From Lepidodermella squamata (Eukaryota; Gastrotricha): a stretch of 64,000 bases of DNA. The notes beneath the pieces were generated by a model that did not search any database, was not told the DNA's origin, and saw only the letters and a list, made by a program, of their open reading frames with translations. The stretch spans positions 62,001 through 126,000 of the forward strand of contig JBLDXI010000033.1 in the NCBI GenBank assembly GCA_047495785.1, written 5' to 3'. Each line of letters opens with the position of its first letter. Position 1 is the first letter of the stretch. This document shows, piece by piece, positions 33,417-45,580 of the stretch. The translations under genes were made by a program, and so were the position numbers.

Positions 33417-36400
33417 TCAGGCTGATGCAAGCTGTGAGATTTTACGGAAAAGGTCTTCGGGCAAACGGTTGACCTCCTTAGCAATTTGATTGATAGTCTC
33501 TTTGTTTTTGTTCTGATGCACAACCAAGAATTTACCTTCTGGCAGGTCAAGTAAATGTGACACAATGGAGAAAGATTTATTCCTCAGTGCCACGCCGAGA
33601 ACATTGTCACCATTGTCGGCCGTCGCCCAAAGACTAGCACCTTTCGACAGTAGATATTTGAAAATATTCAAGTTGTCAGTTCTCGATGACACAAGAAGTG
33701 GTGTCAGATGGTCAGACGTGCATGATTCGATCATATGCCAAGTTTTTTGAAGCAAATAATCGACACAGTCAGTCCCTTTCAGACCCGCCGCTGCTGAGTG
33801 GAGTGGGGTCCAAAGAAAATCATCGATAACCTCGTCGCTTGCTGGGTATAAATCCATGGCATATTTCAGCAGTTCAAGATTTCCAGACCTTGCGCACTGA
33901 TGAATTATGGTTTCGCCATTATTATCTCTAGCTTTTGTATCAGCTCCAAACGTGACCAGAAGCTTAACTACATCCAATTGACCGTATTTAGCAGCTATCA
34001 GAAGAGGCGTGAAGCCGTCGCAATTAACGATTTCAAGCAAATCTGGAAGTGTCTCACATAGTTTCTGGACGATTTCAACATAACCGTTACCAGCAGCAAG
34101 ATATTGCAACGACTGGCCGAACTTATCTCGTAGCAAAGCAGCCTTTGGCGCATGATCGAGCAAAATTTGAAACAGTTTAGAATTTCCTCTTGCGCATGCG
34201 ACGGCTATTGGTGTACGGGCAAGTTCGAAGTCAGCTATTTTAAAATTGGCACCTTTGTGAATAAGATAATTTATGACTTCAAAATTGCCACTTATGCAAG
34301 CCAAATGTGCAGCAGTTTGCCCAGTAACCCCACTGTCTCTTGCGTTCAAGTCAAAAGAACAATCCTCGACCAAATACTTGACTACATCTAATTGCCCCGC
34401 CAGAGCGGCATCATGAAGGCAATTCAAACCGTATCGATCTCTTTGCTCCATCATCTCGGGCTTTTTCTCGAGAGACATTTTTAACACACCTAAATGACCA
34501 TGCTTAGCTGCGATATGGAAGATGGCTTTTTTGTTCAAATCAACAGCTAATGGGTCGGCACCAAGCGCCACGAGGTAATCAGCTGCTTCGACTGAACCAG
34601 AAGCAGCAGCCTGAAGCAGAGGAGTTCGTTCGGAATCTCGTTTGTCGTGGTGATCAACGACCAATTTTACGAAGTTTTTCGGAATTCGGCTGATCAGGCC
34701 CTTGAGCGCTTCGACGTCTCCAAGGGATGCGGCTGCGTGAAATTCATGGTATGCATCACCCTAGATTAGGAAGCAAACAAAGGGATAAATTAAGATTAGA
34801 ACTGTAATTTGAAATCGAAAACTGAAAAACTATAATAATATCTATATCTGGGCTTTGAATTGACGATCGTAGTTTTTACACGACGGAGGCGTTCTTTAAT
34901 GCCATATCGCTCAATATCCTCTATATAAAGGCTCTGATAAGAATACTTCAAACGTTTCCGCATTTAAGAATTAACGATCAAATTCGTCATGATGGACGAC
35001 GTCGCGGTCGCAACGACCGCGGTGGAGCAGCCTCACACTAAACTCACACTCAACTGATTTTGAGTCAAGTTTCAACACTGTATATTTTAATTATCTCTCG
35101 ATCAACGATTACTTCACGCCCTACCTCATTACCGCAGCATCTTGACGGCATGGTCATTGCCTATCTAGAGCAGCTGGGGGCTGCGCGTCGTTTATAAAGC
35201 CGCTACATGCGGCCTGCATGGTCAAAGCTATCTCTTCGATACAACAGACAGATCTTGTTAAAAAATCCCTTCAAAAGTGCAGCTTGACTCAATCTAGGCA
35301 CCGGAGAGAAAGGAACGAGCTCAACGAAAGAAATCTGATTCATCGCCGAACAGCGGCACCAGGCTGAGGAGAAGACATGCTTGGCATAAGCCGCTATTCC
35401 TGAAATTCCACGCTAGCCGTTTAAGAGGCGCTATCCTTAGGGGTTCAAACCTTGCCCTGGAAAAGATCTGTGAGTTGCTGAACTGAGACCCGATAAAATC
35501 TTCAACTGGATTGTAAGTCTACCTTTTCACTGTTTTTTTGCACTTCGAACTCAAAAAGGACAAATACAGAAATATTCCACTTGAGTTATAACCAACCTAA
35601 TTACAGTCGGTTATTCGTTGGATTCAGCAAAAATATTTCATTGGGCTTTATTCAACAGCCGGCTCGTCTATTTGAACTCTTGCGAAGCGTCTTATGGCCC
35701 TGCCGCTTATACCTGCTCGAAAAGTGCCGACCGCATTTCAACTAATATCAAAGACCAATTGTCGAATGCTGAATCAACAAGCATAAATTCAACAAGTCTA
35801 TGAGTACTTCAAAACACAGTGGTTTGGCAAGGTGAAGATTCAGGACTGGCGAAGATCAACCGAAAACTGAGGCCGTCTCATTCATAATTTTACAAAGAAA
35901 ATATATTTAATAATGAATTTACTGACATATTGACTGATATTGGCTCTATATCTAGACCAGCTCGATGAAGTTCGATGCTCTGTTACGTCGCAAGTGGTAA
36001 TTACGTTGTTTAGTTGCGTTCGCTGTTTCGCGTTAACGTTATTCTGTCGGGCTATTGATGAGTTCTATCTAATTGTCTAAAAACTTAAACAAATGCTTCC
36101 CTTTATCTATGGCCTGAGCTAATTAATAAAAATGTATTCTGTTATATGGCCGTGTCATTTTATTGTTGGTTTCTGTCTTTCAAGCTTTTTCATAGCTTTA
36201 ATTAATTTACAAAAAGGGCAGAATAAGAGCAATTCCTTTCAAATTTAGAAATCAAGCTATCTACGTTTTGAACAGCTGATAACAGCGCTGGTGGGAATTT
36301 TCAAATTTTGTTGGCAAGAAAAACCAAGCCGTTAGCGAAATTGATGGCGATATTAGTTTCGTCGGCGAAAAAACTAAATTGATAGCAGGAAAATGTACAC

Positions 36401-37506
36401 CCACAGAAATTACCTCAAAATCGATCTCTGGGACTTTGTCTCTTTCAACGGTGACATTCGTGCATTCCGAAATGACAGTAGCTAAACGCTCCTTGATGGA
36501 TTGATTGTAAGCAAAAGAGATTTTCGACTTAGCCGCGTCGCATTTCTCGATGTTTAAGAATTCGCCCAACTGCAAAACACCCATTAATATTAGTTTTTAT
36601 ATCGATAACTCCCAACCTTGCTTCTCTGTTCTTTCGCTAGAAAATGCAATGATATAACATCTTCAGCGGACTGGCACAACGGCGACGAGCTTACGAGTGT
36701 TGAAGCCAGAGTTCCCACCTCCTCCAACTTGCCCATCCAGTCTTTCGACATAAACTCATTAAAACATTCATGTGTACGACCCCGCATTCCTTCAACTTTA
36801 GCAATCAGTTCGTCGCAGCGATTATCAATCACATTCTTGAACCATTCCACCAAAGCTTCGCCGGATGACTTAATCTGACCTTTGACAGAATCAGCGTTTT
36901 CGTCAATTTTACGGCGTATCGAATCAGCTTGTTTGTCAACCTCAGCAGTGTTACACTCAAATTTCTCGCGAATCTGAAAAACAGAGAAATATCACAGGGC
37001 GTTTCAGATTGTAAATTTCGGATCACCTTGTGACACGAAAATAACGCCTTCAGTTTAACCCGCTCAATATGAAGCAAGTAACATAATGAGCAGTAGCTTT
37101 CTTCACAATGCGGACAAATCTCCACATCACATTTAGCGATGAAGTGAGCGTGGCTACATTTTTCGCCCGGTTTGAAGCGAAGGGCAGGTTTTGTTTTTTC
37201 TTTCATCACCATTTCGGCGACTCGTTTGACAGCATAATTTGTACGTAAGCCGGCTTTGGGAATCTTAGTCTGCTCTCTGCATTCCGGGCATATTGCCGAA
37301 TTATTCGATTTTTCGACAAGCTTGGCTAGACATTCAGTACAAATAGTATGCCCGCAATTTGTCAAAATTTTCGCATTAGGTGATAATTCGAGACAAACAG
37401 CGCAACACAGAGCCTGATACATACTGAATAATAAGAAATCTTGTTTATGATCAAATTGAAGTGGAGCAACCTCAAAAATTGCAGTACGCGATGTGTCGTT
37501 CACCAT
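33417..37506 (-). CDS. RBA3: RING / B-box-like / coiled-coil / ankyrin protein, class C
   Basis: First exon 37506-37471 (MVNDTSRTAIFE). The RING exon has CGHTICTEC and CPEC and the zinc module CSHAHF...CPHCEESYCSLCYLLHIE. The coiled-coil exon (about 36975-36620) and module exon (LGEFLNIEKCDAAKSKISF, ending at 36414) follow. One long ankyrin exon runs from about 34757 to 33417. The intron 36413-34758 is 1.65 kb and its filling is unlike that of RBA2, so the two enlargements are separate events. It lies 185 bp from RBA2. The ankyrin end shares a block of about 230 identical bases with RBA2 (near 33580-33812 against 29160-29390). Confidence 0.83.
34850..36200. other. Unexplained filling of the RBA3 intron
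   Basis: About 1.35 kb of mixed composition with no intact gene. Short frames such as 35618-35803 are not recognisable. It is probably old transposon debris, but no termini were identified. Confidence 0.4.
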
Positions 37507-37760
37507 TTTGCGCGAATATTTTCCAAGTAAAATCCAAATCTAAATTTGAAAAAAGTTTTAGGCCCCTGGTTCCAGTCTGGAACATTTTCAACAATTTAAG
37601 CAATACTGGCTGCCGGTAACGTGCAATTTATTCTAATTGATGATATCAACAAATTAAATCCAACAAATTCGTTCAAATCAAATCGAGTTCACATAGTGCA
37701 TATGAAAGGAAACCAATCAAGGATTCTCTTAAGACTCAAGATTTTCTGTAGCCATCGATT

Positions 37761-40700
37761 CTACAATACCCTTTGCTGCATTTTACTCAACGTTTCAGAC
37801 GGAAAATGGTCATCGTTGCTGGCCAGCTGAAACGGCGTAACACCATCGTTATCTGCCTGATTAATGAAGAAAGCGGCGTCCTGACGCTCGATTATATACG
37901 AGACCATGTTGTAATGTTTTTCATCCACGGCTAGATGTAACATGTTTCTGCCGTCGTTATCGAGCGCCTTTATATCGGCGCCATTTTCAAGCAGAAAATT
38001 CACACTTGCAGTATTACCGCTCCGCGCAGCTAGCAACAAAGGGGTCCATTTATTGGGCTCGGTTGGCATGTCGATAGCATGACCGACACGTTCGACAAGG
38101 AGTTTCAAGCAATCTAGTGCATTTTTCCGATAAGAAGCACAGTGTAGACTCGTGAATCCGTAACCATCGGGTATCAATTCGGAGCCAGGAAACAACTCAA
38201 GTGCCAATTTCAGTAAATCGGCATTGCCAGACTCGGCGCACACATGGTAGAATTTTTCTTTCTCGGCTGTTTCAGCGGTGAGATCTGCTCCATGATCCAT
38301 CAACAGCTTTACAATGTCGAAATACCCTTGCCTCGCAGCTCGTAACAGGGCAGTTTCACCTTCGTCATTTTTGTGTTCTATTGCAACGGGTTTATCAAGC
38401 AGCCACCTGGAATTTGGAAGAAAAGCCAAGTTCTTCTAATTCAAGGGCCTGAAGGACAATGATCAGAATATGAAAACACAGGCTGTAATCACTTATGATT
38501 AGCGCATCGGAAAAAATTCATTCGTAACTTTAAGTTATTACGCAAATGCACCTTGCACGCGCACAGCCACCGATTTGAAATAAACGTAAATCTACAACAT
38601 TATTATAAACTTGCTTACCTCACAACATCGATACGACCGCTCAAGACAGCGTAATTGAGAAGTGACGCTCCGTTTGAATCAACCTGGTTCAAATATTCAG
38701 GTTTCTTCATAACGAGCAGCTGAACCACGTCCAATTTATTGTTTGCAGCAGCGCGCATTACGGGTAGTGTTCCATCTTTAGACCGGTGAGCGAAATTTGC
38801 TCCTCGTTCGAATAAATAACTGACAACATCGAGGACTCCCCGAAAAGCTGCTATAAAAGCAGCGGTATTGTCGTTTGTTCCAACAGTCGCTTCAAGGTCG
38901 AATTTCTCATCCTCCACCAGGAATTTGACGACATCAAGGCGACCTCCGAAACAAGCCTGATGAAGCAAATTGAACCCTTCGTTGTCCCGCAATGATTTTA
39001 ATTTAGGTTCCTTTGTTAGCAACATTTTCAGTACTTCTTTGTGACCATTCTGCGAAGCCATGTGAGCAGCAGTTCTACCAGCAGCGTCAATTACTCGGTA
39101 GTCAATTCCAGGTTTTTGCAGTAGATAATTTGTCATTTCAATGGAACCAACAGCAGCTGCTTGAAGCAACAGTGTTCTATTGAAGTCACGAGGATCCCGA
39201 TGTTCGATTAACAAGGGTTCACAGCATTTCGGAATCTGATCGAATAGCCGTTTGAGCGCGGTGAAATCACCAGTACGAGCAGCGTCATGCACCTCGTGGT
39301 ACTCAATGTTCTAATATATTAGTAACCAAATGCCATTTCACGATGGAATATCAATTTTTTACCTTCAAATAGGTTATGCACTCGGTCACAGGCTGCTTGA
39401 AACCGACGGCAGAAAATTTAGTCAGCGTGTCCGAAAATTTGCCGAGCAGATCATTTTCGAACCATGAAAATTCGATTTTCGAATATTCCGATTCCCCGTG
39501 TTCATATTGCAACTGTTCATGGCACTAGTATTTGGGAAACAAATAGAAATTATAAAGCAGCAATGATTAATTGAATGGTTGTTTTACTATAATCTGATTT
39601 TTACATTAATTTACATTAACTACTTGGCTAATTGTATGAATGGCAACGCCCTAAACAATCGCCGTTTGGGCACGGATTTTGAGAACGCAGACGCTTTTAA
39701 TCTGTTGTTTCGAAGAAAAAACGGGAATTGGTATGATTTCTAGCTCCACATTTTCCATTCACGTAACACAGTTCTTATGTTCTCTGCTGACAGTAATGGC
39801 GCGAAGAAGGATAAGTCAATAAAAGTCGTCTATGACCTGACTGAAAACGCCCCCATAATTCCCGAATGTTGAAAATGAGTTGAAAATGATACTTCGCAGC
39901 TGGTATATCAGTTCTGCCCGGTGGGTGTGCCTAACAAGAAAACTGTGTAGGTGGGCGTCTCAATTTTCTACACCCTTTTCTCAACAATCGTAAAATCGCG
40001 GCTTTATTCATCATGAGAGCCATTTTTCTCATAACTTCGTCGAAACTTCGTCCAGCTAACAAGGGAATTCCGATGTTACTAGGGCGAAAACCGCCGCCCA
40101 AGGCGAAGGAGACATTTGTTATCATCGATTATGAAGACTGGCCCAAAATCTGCCGTGAAATCGAGCAAAGGCGTTCAACTGTTCAGCTATACGGCACTAT
40201 TTCGACCTGGTATCTTCAGCGTTGCAACTCGTAAATTTTGATAAGAAACAGATCCAATGCGAATCTACCGCAAAGCGGCCTTCGACTGAACACGAAGAAA
40301 AGGGTAAGTTTTTGTTTCATTTTACACTGTGTCTCTTTTACCTAAAATAAAATTTTCCTTGGGTTTTCATGAAGAAGGTCACTACACAAGGCTTGCTCGT
40401 CTGGGCGAGGTGCGATTACTGTTAAGGCTACCGCTCCAGCTAATGGCATATTTCTAACGCCTGGTAAGATCTTCAAGGGAACCGGCAATCGTCTGATTTG
40501 GCGGCTTATCTGCCCGCTGGCTCTCAACATCGGCTTCCAGGATTTCATCGATTTCAAAGCAAAGCCGAACTTCTCCAGCCAGTTGAAAAACAAGAAAGGC
40601 AAATCACCTCTGTGTTCGCGAGTTGTCTGCTTGGAAATGAGCAAGTGAGACATAAATAAACTGAAAGTTCGCATAAGATTCGGCGCTGGAATGCCGTGGC

Positions 40701-42271
40701 AAGAATTCTGCCCGAAATGGCGCGGGCGACAGGTCGAAGCTCCGATTGATAAATTAATTCACGACGAATTATTCCGAATGGGACGAATAATTCAATACTA
40801 TCTTTCATACATAATCTTTTTTCACATTATTTAGACTGTTCCGCGATCTTCCTTCAACTATTTACGATACACATTGTGGCAGGGTTGGGAAAAGTGATTC
40901 CGAAAATATTCGTCCGTAAGACGTCCAAGAAGGAGCCGTGCTATCGAGCGTTGAAAGCAATATTTAATGGTAAGATCCAAACCACTTATTGGACAGAACG
41001 CCACATATTTTTATTTCCGCCACACTGTTCTGGCGCGCAAGTCGCGATATTTGAATGGCTTGACTCGAAGCGCTAAACCCACGTCGCAACACTGCTGATC
41101 CTCGACGGCCTTATATCCCACATCAGCTACGAAGCTCTCTGTTACTTGACAAAAAGGACACCAACATACTTCTATTTATATTTTTTCGTCAGACGTTTGC
41201 AACGACAAAAAATATCGCAAACACTTGCTCATTTTAGCGGTGGGCTATATCGGCAAGACGAAAGCTTGAGTTTATCAGAAAAATCATAAATACTTTTCCT
41301 TTGCTCTACTTTTCTCTCCAATTCAAGCCCAAATAGAAATACAAAACATAACGCTGCAGGTACCTTGCGGCGTGTCGCTTTCGATAGTTCATAAAATTTC
41401 AAGACGCTGCTGTCGGAGACGTATAACAGCGACTGATCAATGCACTGCGTGGCCAACTTTTCAGTTTCTTCCAATCCATCAAGCTGCTTGTTTGAAATTA
41501 CTTTCTCCAGATGTTCAAGTTGAATCTTTTTTAGATCTCCAGTTTTCGTCTTAAGCTGCAAAGCCCGCTCCATCACAGCTTTTTCAAGTGCGCCAATCAG
41601 CGCCTTGCAACTCGCATCAATTTTCTCGTAGATTTCGTTAGCTTCCTTTTCAATTTTCGAACGAATTTCTTCATACTGATCGTTCATGCGGGAAATTGAT
41701 GAATCATACATTTCTCGAAGCTGAAATAACAGATTTTTCAGGTCAATGGCCTCTAGAATATCAATCAACGGAAAAGCTCACATTATAACTGTCATATCTG
41801 GCCTCGAGCCTTATCCTTTCCAAATGAAACCGGTAGCACATTGAGCAGAAGTTCCCTCCGCAGTGCTTGCATTGCGTGATAGCGTCTTTTTGAGCAAACG
41901 CCAAATGGTTGCAACATTCGCCCAATTTCGCCGTCCTCGTAGCGGTTGTTTCATTACTACGCAGAGCTTCGATTGCCCGTTTCACGGCGAAATTTGTGCG
42001 TAGGGCTGCGAGTCCACTTTTTGGCAAAACAGTCTCGGATCTGCATTCAGGGCACTTCACAGATCTTTTCTTATCGTCAATCAGCTTTGTAAGACATGCG
42101 GAACAAATCGAATGACCGCATTCATTCAGCATTTTAGCTTCAGAGCTCAGTTCCAAGCATACGGCACAGCTTAAAGCCTGAAGAATGAGCGCTAAATTTA
42201 ATTTGCTGAGGGTTGTCGAAAATTACCTCGGCAATCGAACTCCGGACAGTCTTCGGTTTTGAATCAGCCAT
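37761..42271 (-). CDS. RBA4: RING / B-box-like / coiled-coil / ankyrin protein, class A
   Basis: First exon starts at 42271 (MADSKPKTVRSSIAE). The RING exon follows (CAVCLELSSEAKMLNECGHSICSAC, CPEC) with the zinc module CNHLAF...CKHCGGNFCSMCYRFHLE. The coiled coil is at 41721-41366 (LREMYDSSISRMNDQYEEI). The module exon is about 39524-39363 (CHEQLQYEHGESEYSKIEFSW), and ankyrin repeats lie in two exons, 39310-38615 and about 38407-37761, split in the class A manner. The intron between coiled coil and module (41365-39525) is 1.8 kb and carries gene-like debris; in RBA1, RBA6 and RBA7 it is under 100 bp. All splice borders are GT..AG. Function inferred as for the family. Confidence 0.82.
39900..41100 (+). 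other. Gene-like debris in the RBA4 intron
   Basis: Several adjoining plus-strand fragments look coding but are broken by stops: IPMLLGRKPPPKAKETFVII (about 40064), FLTPGKIFKGTGNRLIWRL (about 40452), MPWQEFCPKWRGRQVEAPI (about 40690) and GKVIPKIFVRKTSKKEPCY (about 40884). They do not match a family I can name. They may be a transposed or duplicated gene that has decayed, or a nested gene with unrecognised introns. Confidence 0.3.
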
Positions 42272-42374
42272 TACAAATAAAATAAATAAATAAGAAAAAC
42301 TATAGAAAAGAGCTAATTATGTTTGCTCTCATTCCATTTATTCTACTTCGTAGCATAATTTGTAGCCAAAAAAC

Positions 42375-42410
42375 CTCAAAAATTGCACTGTTTGGCAGGT
42401 CGTTTACCAT
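42375..42410 (-). pseudogene. Orphan first exon of a class C RBA gene
   Basis: The 36 bases encode MVNDLPNSAIFE followed by a GT donor, matching the first exons of RBA2 (MVNDTSNSAILE) and RBA3 (MVNDTSRTAIFE) in length and phase. Within 30 bases downstream only a scrap like the TNYA coding stretch of the RING exon remains. A class C copy once stood between RBA4 and RBA5 and has been deleted. Confidence 0.65.
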
Positions 42411-42673
42411 GTCGACTGGAGAGCTTCAGCTAATAAAATGCAGTTCTAGAATGGCAGAAATGTGATGATACGTTTCAAGATAAACCAGCAGTAGGCCGTA
42501 GAGAGAAATCAATAATATCTGGAATCGGATCCTCAACAATTATTCATTATTAACTCAACTTTGAAATGGTTAAAACTATTCGCAGTATTCCAAATCTTAA
42601 ACAAGTTTTGGGCCCGTAAGAATTGCCGAAAATGTATTCAGAAAGAATCTCTTTTGCCCCTACTTCATTTTCG

Positions 42674-45182
42674 CTAAAAAATAATCTGCGCCTTGACGAT
42701 TTGACGCATCCGTTTGACAAGATCGTTAGCGTAGTTAGCTTTCGCAACACCGATTGGCGTCAGACCGGATGCATTTTTGCACCGCAACAGCTGTCCAGCG
42801 ACGGGAAGTCCCAGAATGCAGTCGATCACGGCCTGTGACTGCTTTTCAACCGCGATATGAAGGGCGTTGTACCCGCAATCATCAACAAGAGCAGGGTCGG
42901 CTCCCTTGCTGATCAAGTATTCTAACGATAGCGGATGGTTAGCGGAAGCGCAAATCATCAATGCTGTCGGCGGTGAGTATGGATATTTCGAATTAACCGG
43001 GGTGGAGAATGTCTCAACGAAATAAGAAATCATCAACTTGGCATCGGCGTCACTTTTGCATCTGGCAGCATGGCGCAACGCCGCGTCGCTGTAAGCTGCA
43101 GGGCATTTTTCGAGCATGTATTTGACAATAGGTAAACACCCTGCTTCAACAGCGCGAGAAAATGGTGACAGGCTGGAGCCTTTGGTGCATTTCACATCGA
43201 AGCCGTTATCTATGAGAAACGCTGCCGCTTTCACATTACCTCTGATTATGGCTACATGGATCGCGGAATAATCATTAACCCTTTGATCACGGCATGTCGC
43301 TAACAACTCCTTCATCACCTCAACTTTGCCCTTGAAGCAAGCCGCGAGAAAAGCAGTATAGCCATTCCAAGAAGTGGCATTCAACATGGTTACATCTCTG
43401 CTCGCTATCAGTCTAACAGCTTCAACATGATTATTAGACGCAGCGACGTGAATCGGCAAAATGCCTTCCTCAGCAAGCGACATATTTGCGTGCAAATCAA
43501 GGAGAAACTTTACCATAGCTGTGTTGCAGTTTCTACAAGCTTCAATTAGAGCAGTGGTCTTCTTGGAATCGATCACATCAACTATTGCGCCGAATTCTTT
43601 ACCGGTGCTAATGGGAACGTTGCCATTAGTAGCCATCAAATGCAAAACTGTTCGGCCATTTTCATCTAACACGCCCACGATTGATGGCTCGACTGTCAAG
43701 ATATAATCTAGTATTTCTGGGAAACCGGCTGCAAGATGGCAAATGGTTTGACCAGTCGAATCAGCTAATTTCAGTTCGTCCGATGAAAAGCGAGGCAATA
43801 GAAGTTTGACGATTTCCATTGATCCTGAAGCCACTGCTTGATGCAAAACAGTTCTTCCTTGATCAGTTTCATCAAAATGACGAATTATCAAATTCAGTCC
43901 AGCTTCCGGGACCTTGCTAAGCAAATCTTTAAATTCCTCGGCCTTTCCATTTTTTGCTGCCTGATGAAATTCGCGGTATATCAATTCCTGGTTAAAGGCA
44001 ATACATCTGAATATTTTGTGTGTTTAATGGTTAAATTTGACCTTGGCATCCGTTTTCTCCCTTGTCGGTAGTTGATTGACAAACAAGAAACTTTGCTCCA
44101 ATTTACTCTTAATTGTATCCACAAAATTTTCCTCGAAGAGAACCGCCATGAATCTCCGGCTCGCTATTTCACTGCTCTCAATGGTCAGCATATTAGCAAC
44201 CTGGAAATCAACAACTGGTAAAAAATGAGAAAGCTGATAATCAATCATACATTCTGAGCCTGTCTTGTTACAGTTTTATGTAGCCGCGTGAATTTTTCCC
44301 CAGAGTTAAATAAAAGCGAAGCCGATTGCACATCCTTGAGCAATTCGGCAATATCAGCTTCTTCGGCCATCGGTCCCGCAATACTCTCCAATGAACGCAG
44401 TTGATCAGCCTTAAGTTGCCCGAGTTGGCTAATCAGAAAATCGCAACGCTGTTTAATGGCATCTTTGAACAATGCCACCAAATTTTCTCCCGTCTTTTGA
44501 ATTTCCTTCTCAAAATATTCTGCATCCTTGCTGACTGCCGTGCGAATAACATCAAGTTGACTCTGGGCATGGCATCGTGCAGCTTCACGCCTGGTTTCGA
44601 TCTGTAATAGCAAAAGTAAAGGTCCAGTTGATATTTTTGAAACAATCTAACCCAATAGTGGGAGAGAAATATCTCGCCACGAATGTGTTCCAGATGAGCG
44701 ACGAAACAAGATGGGCAAAATTGTGTGGCGCAATGGCCACATATTTCGGCGTTAGATCGCGATAAATTAGACAGATGCAGGCAAGATTCGCCCAGCTTCG
44801 ATTTTTTCATGTTTTCATTTTCTTCCCTCAACACTTGAACAGCTCGCTTCACTGCAATATTTGCTATAAAAAATATGAATCAATAATGTAAACGATGAAC
44901 AAATATTGCAGATGTCACGCTTGATAGAATCCATGGATACATTGGCCTTACAGCGGCACTCTGGGCATGCAAATTGAGCGAATTTCGGCGTTTTCTTCAA
45001 TATTGATTCGACGCATTTTGAGCAGAATGAATGACCGCATTGTGGGAGCATTTTTGGGTCAGTTGCCAATTCGAGGCAGACTGCACACGTAAGTTTTAAA
45101 ATTAAAGAATGATCATTAACATTAATGCACATACCGCCTCCACTGGACAACTTGTATTCGAGGAATTCACGCGAACTTCCAT
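42674..45182 (-). CDS. RBA5: RING / B-box-like / coiled-coil / ankyrin protein, class B
   Basis: First exon 45182-45135 (MEVRVNSSNTSCPVEA). The RING exon (CAVCLELATDPKMLPQCGHSFCSKC, CPEC) is separated by an extra intron from the zinc module exon (CLHLSN...CGHCATQFCPSCFVAHLE). The coiled coil lies around 44600-44250 (IETRREAARCHAQSQLDVI). A module exon (VANMLTIESSEIASRRF) and a single ankyrin exon of about 436 codons follow to 42674. Ankyrin repeats are more diverged than in class A. The extra intron inside the RING/zinc region and the different zinc module define class B, shared only with RBA8. It lies 402 bp from RBA4 and 398 bp from RBA6. Confidence 0.82.
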
Positions 45183-45580
45183 TAGACAATTCGATAGATA
45201 AAGTATTTATCACAAATCTTAGACGAAGCAATAAATTGAACACAACATCATCATCACTTTTTACCCTTTTTCGTAATGAACTAGGAACTATGGGCATGTA
45301 TTTGCACCAATATGTCAGTCATATTCGGTGCTTCAGAATCACCAAACATTATTAATATCTTCCAACTCTAAAACTCTAGGCTCAAAATCGAAATGAAATA
45401 AATAAATATATGCCAATCGTGTTAATCTTTAACCAAAATGAATGCTTCGGTAAATAATTTGGAGATTTATTCGATTGGAAATTGGAGGTTTATCAACTTT
45501 TAGCTTTGAAAATTGGGTAAGAAAGATCGAGAATAATTAGCTGCTTGTTCACATTTCTCACATTTCTCGTAGTAATGAGC
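45183..45580. other. Spacer RBA5-RBA6, homologous to 50022-50374
   Basis: Contains the RBA5 promoter side and the RBA6 3' flank. Its sequence is recognisably related along its length to the stretch before RBA7 (for example ATGTATTTGCACCA in both), which marks a block duplication. No gene. Confidence 0.6.
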
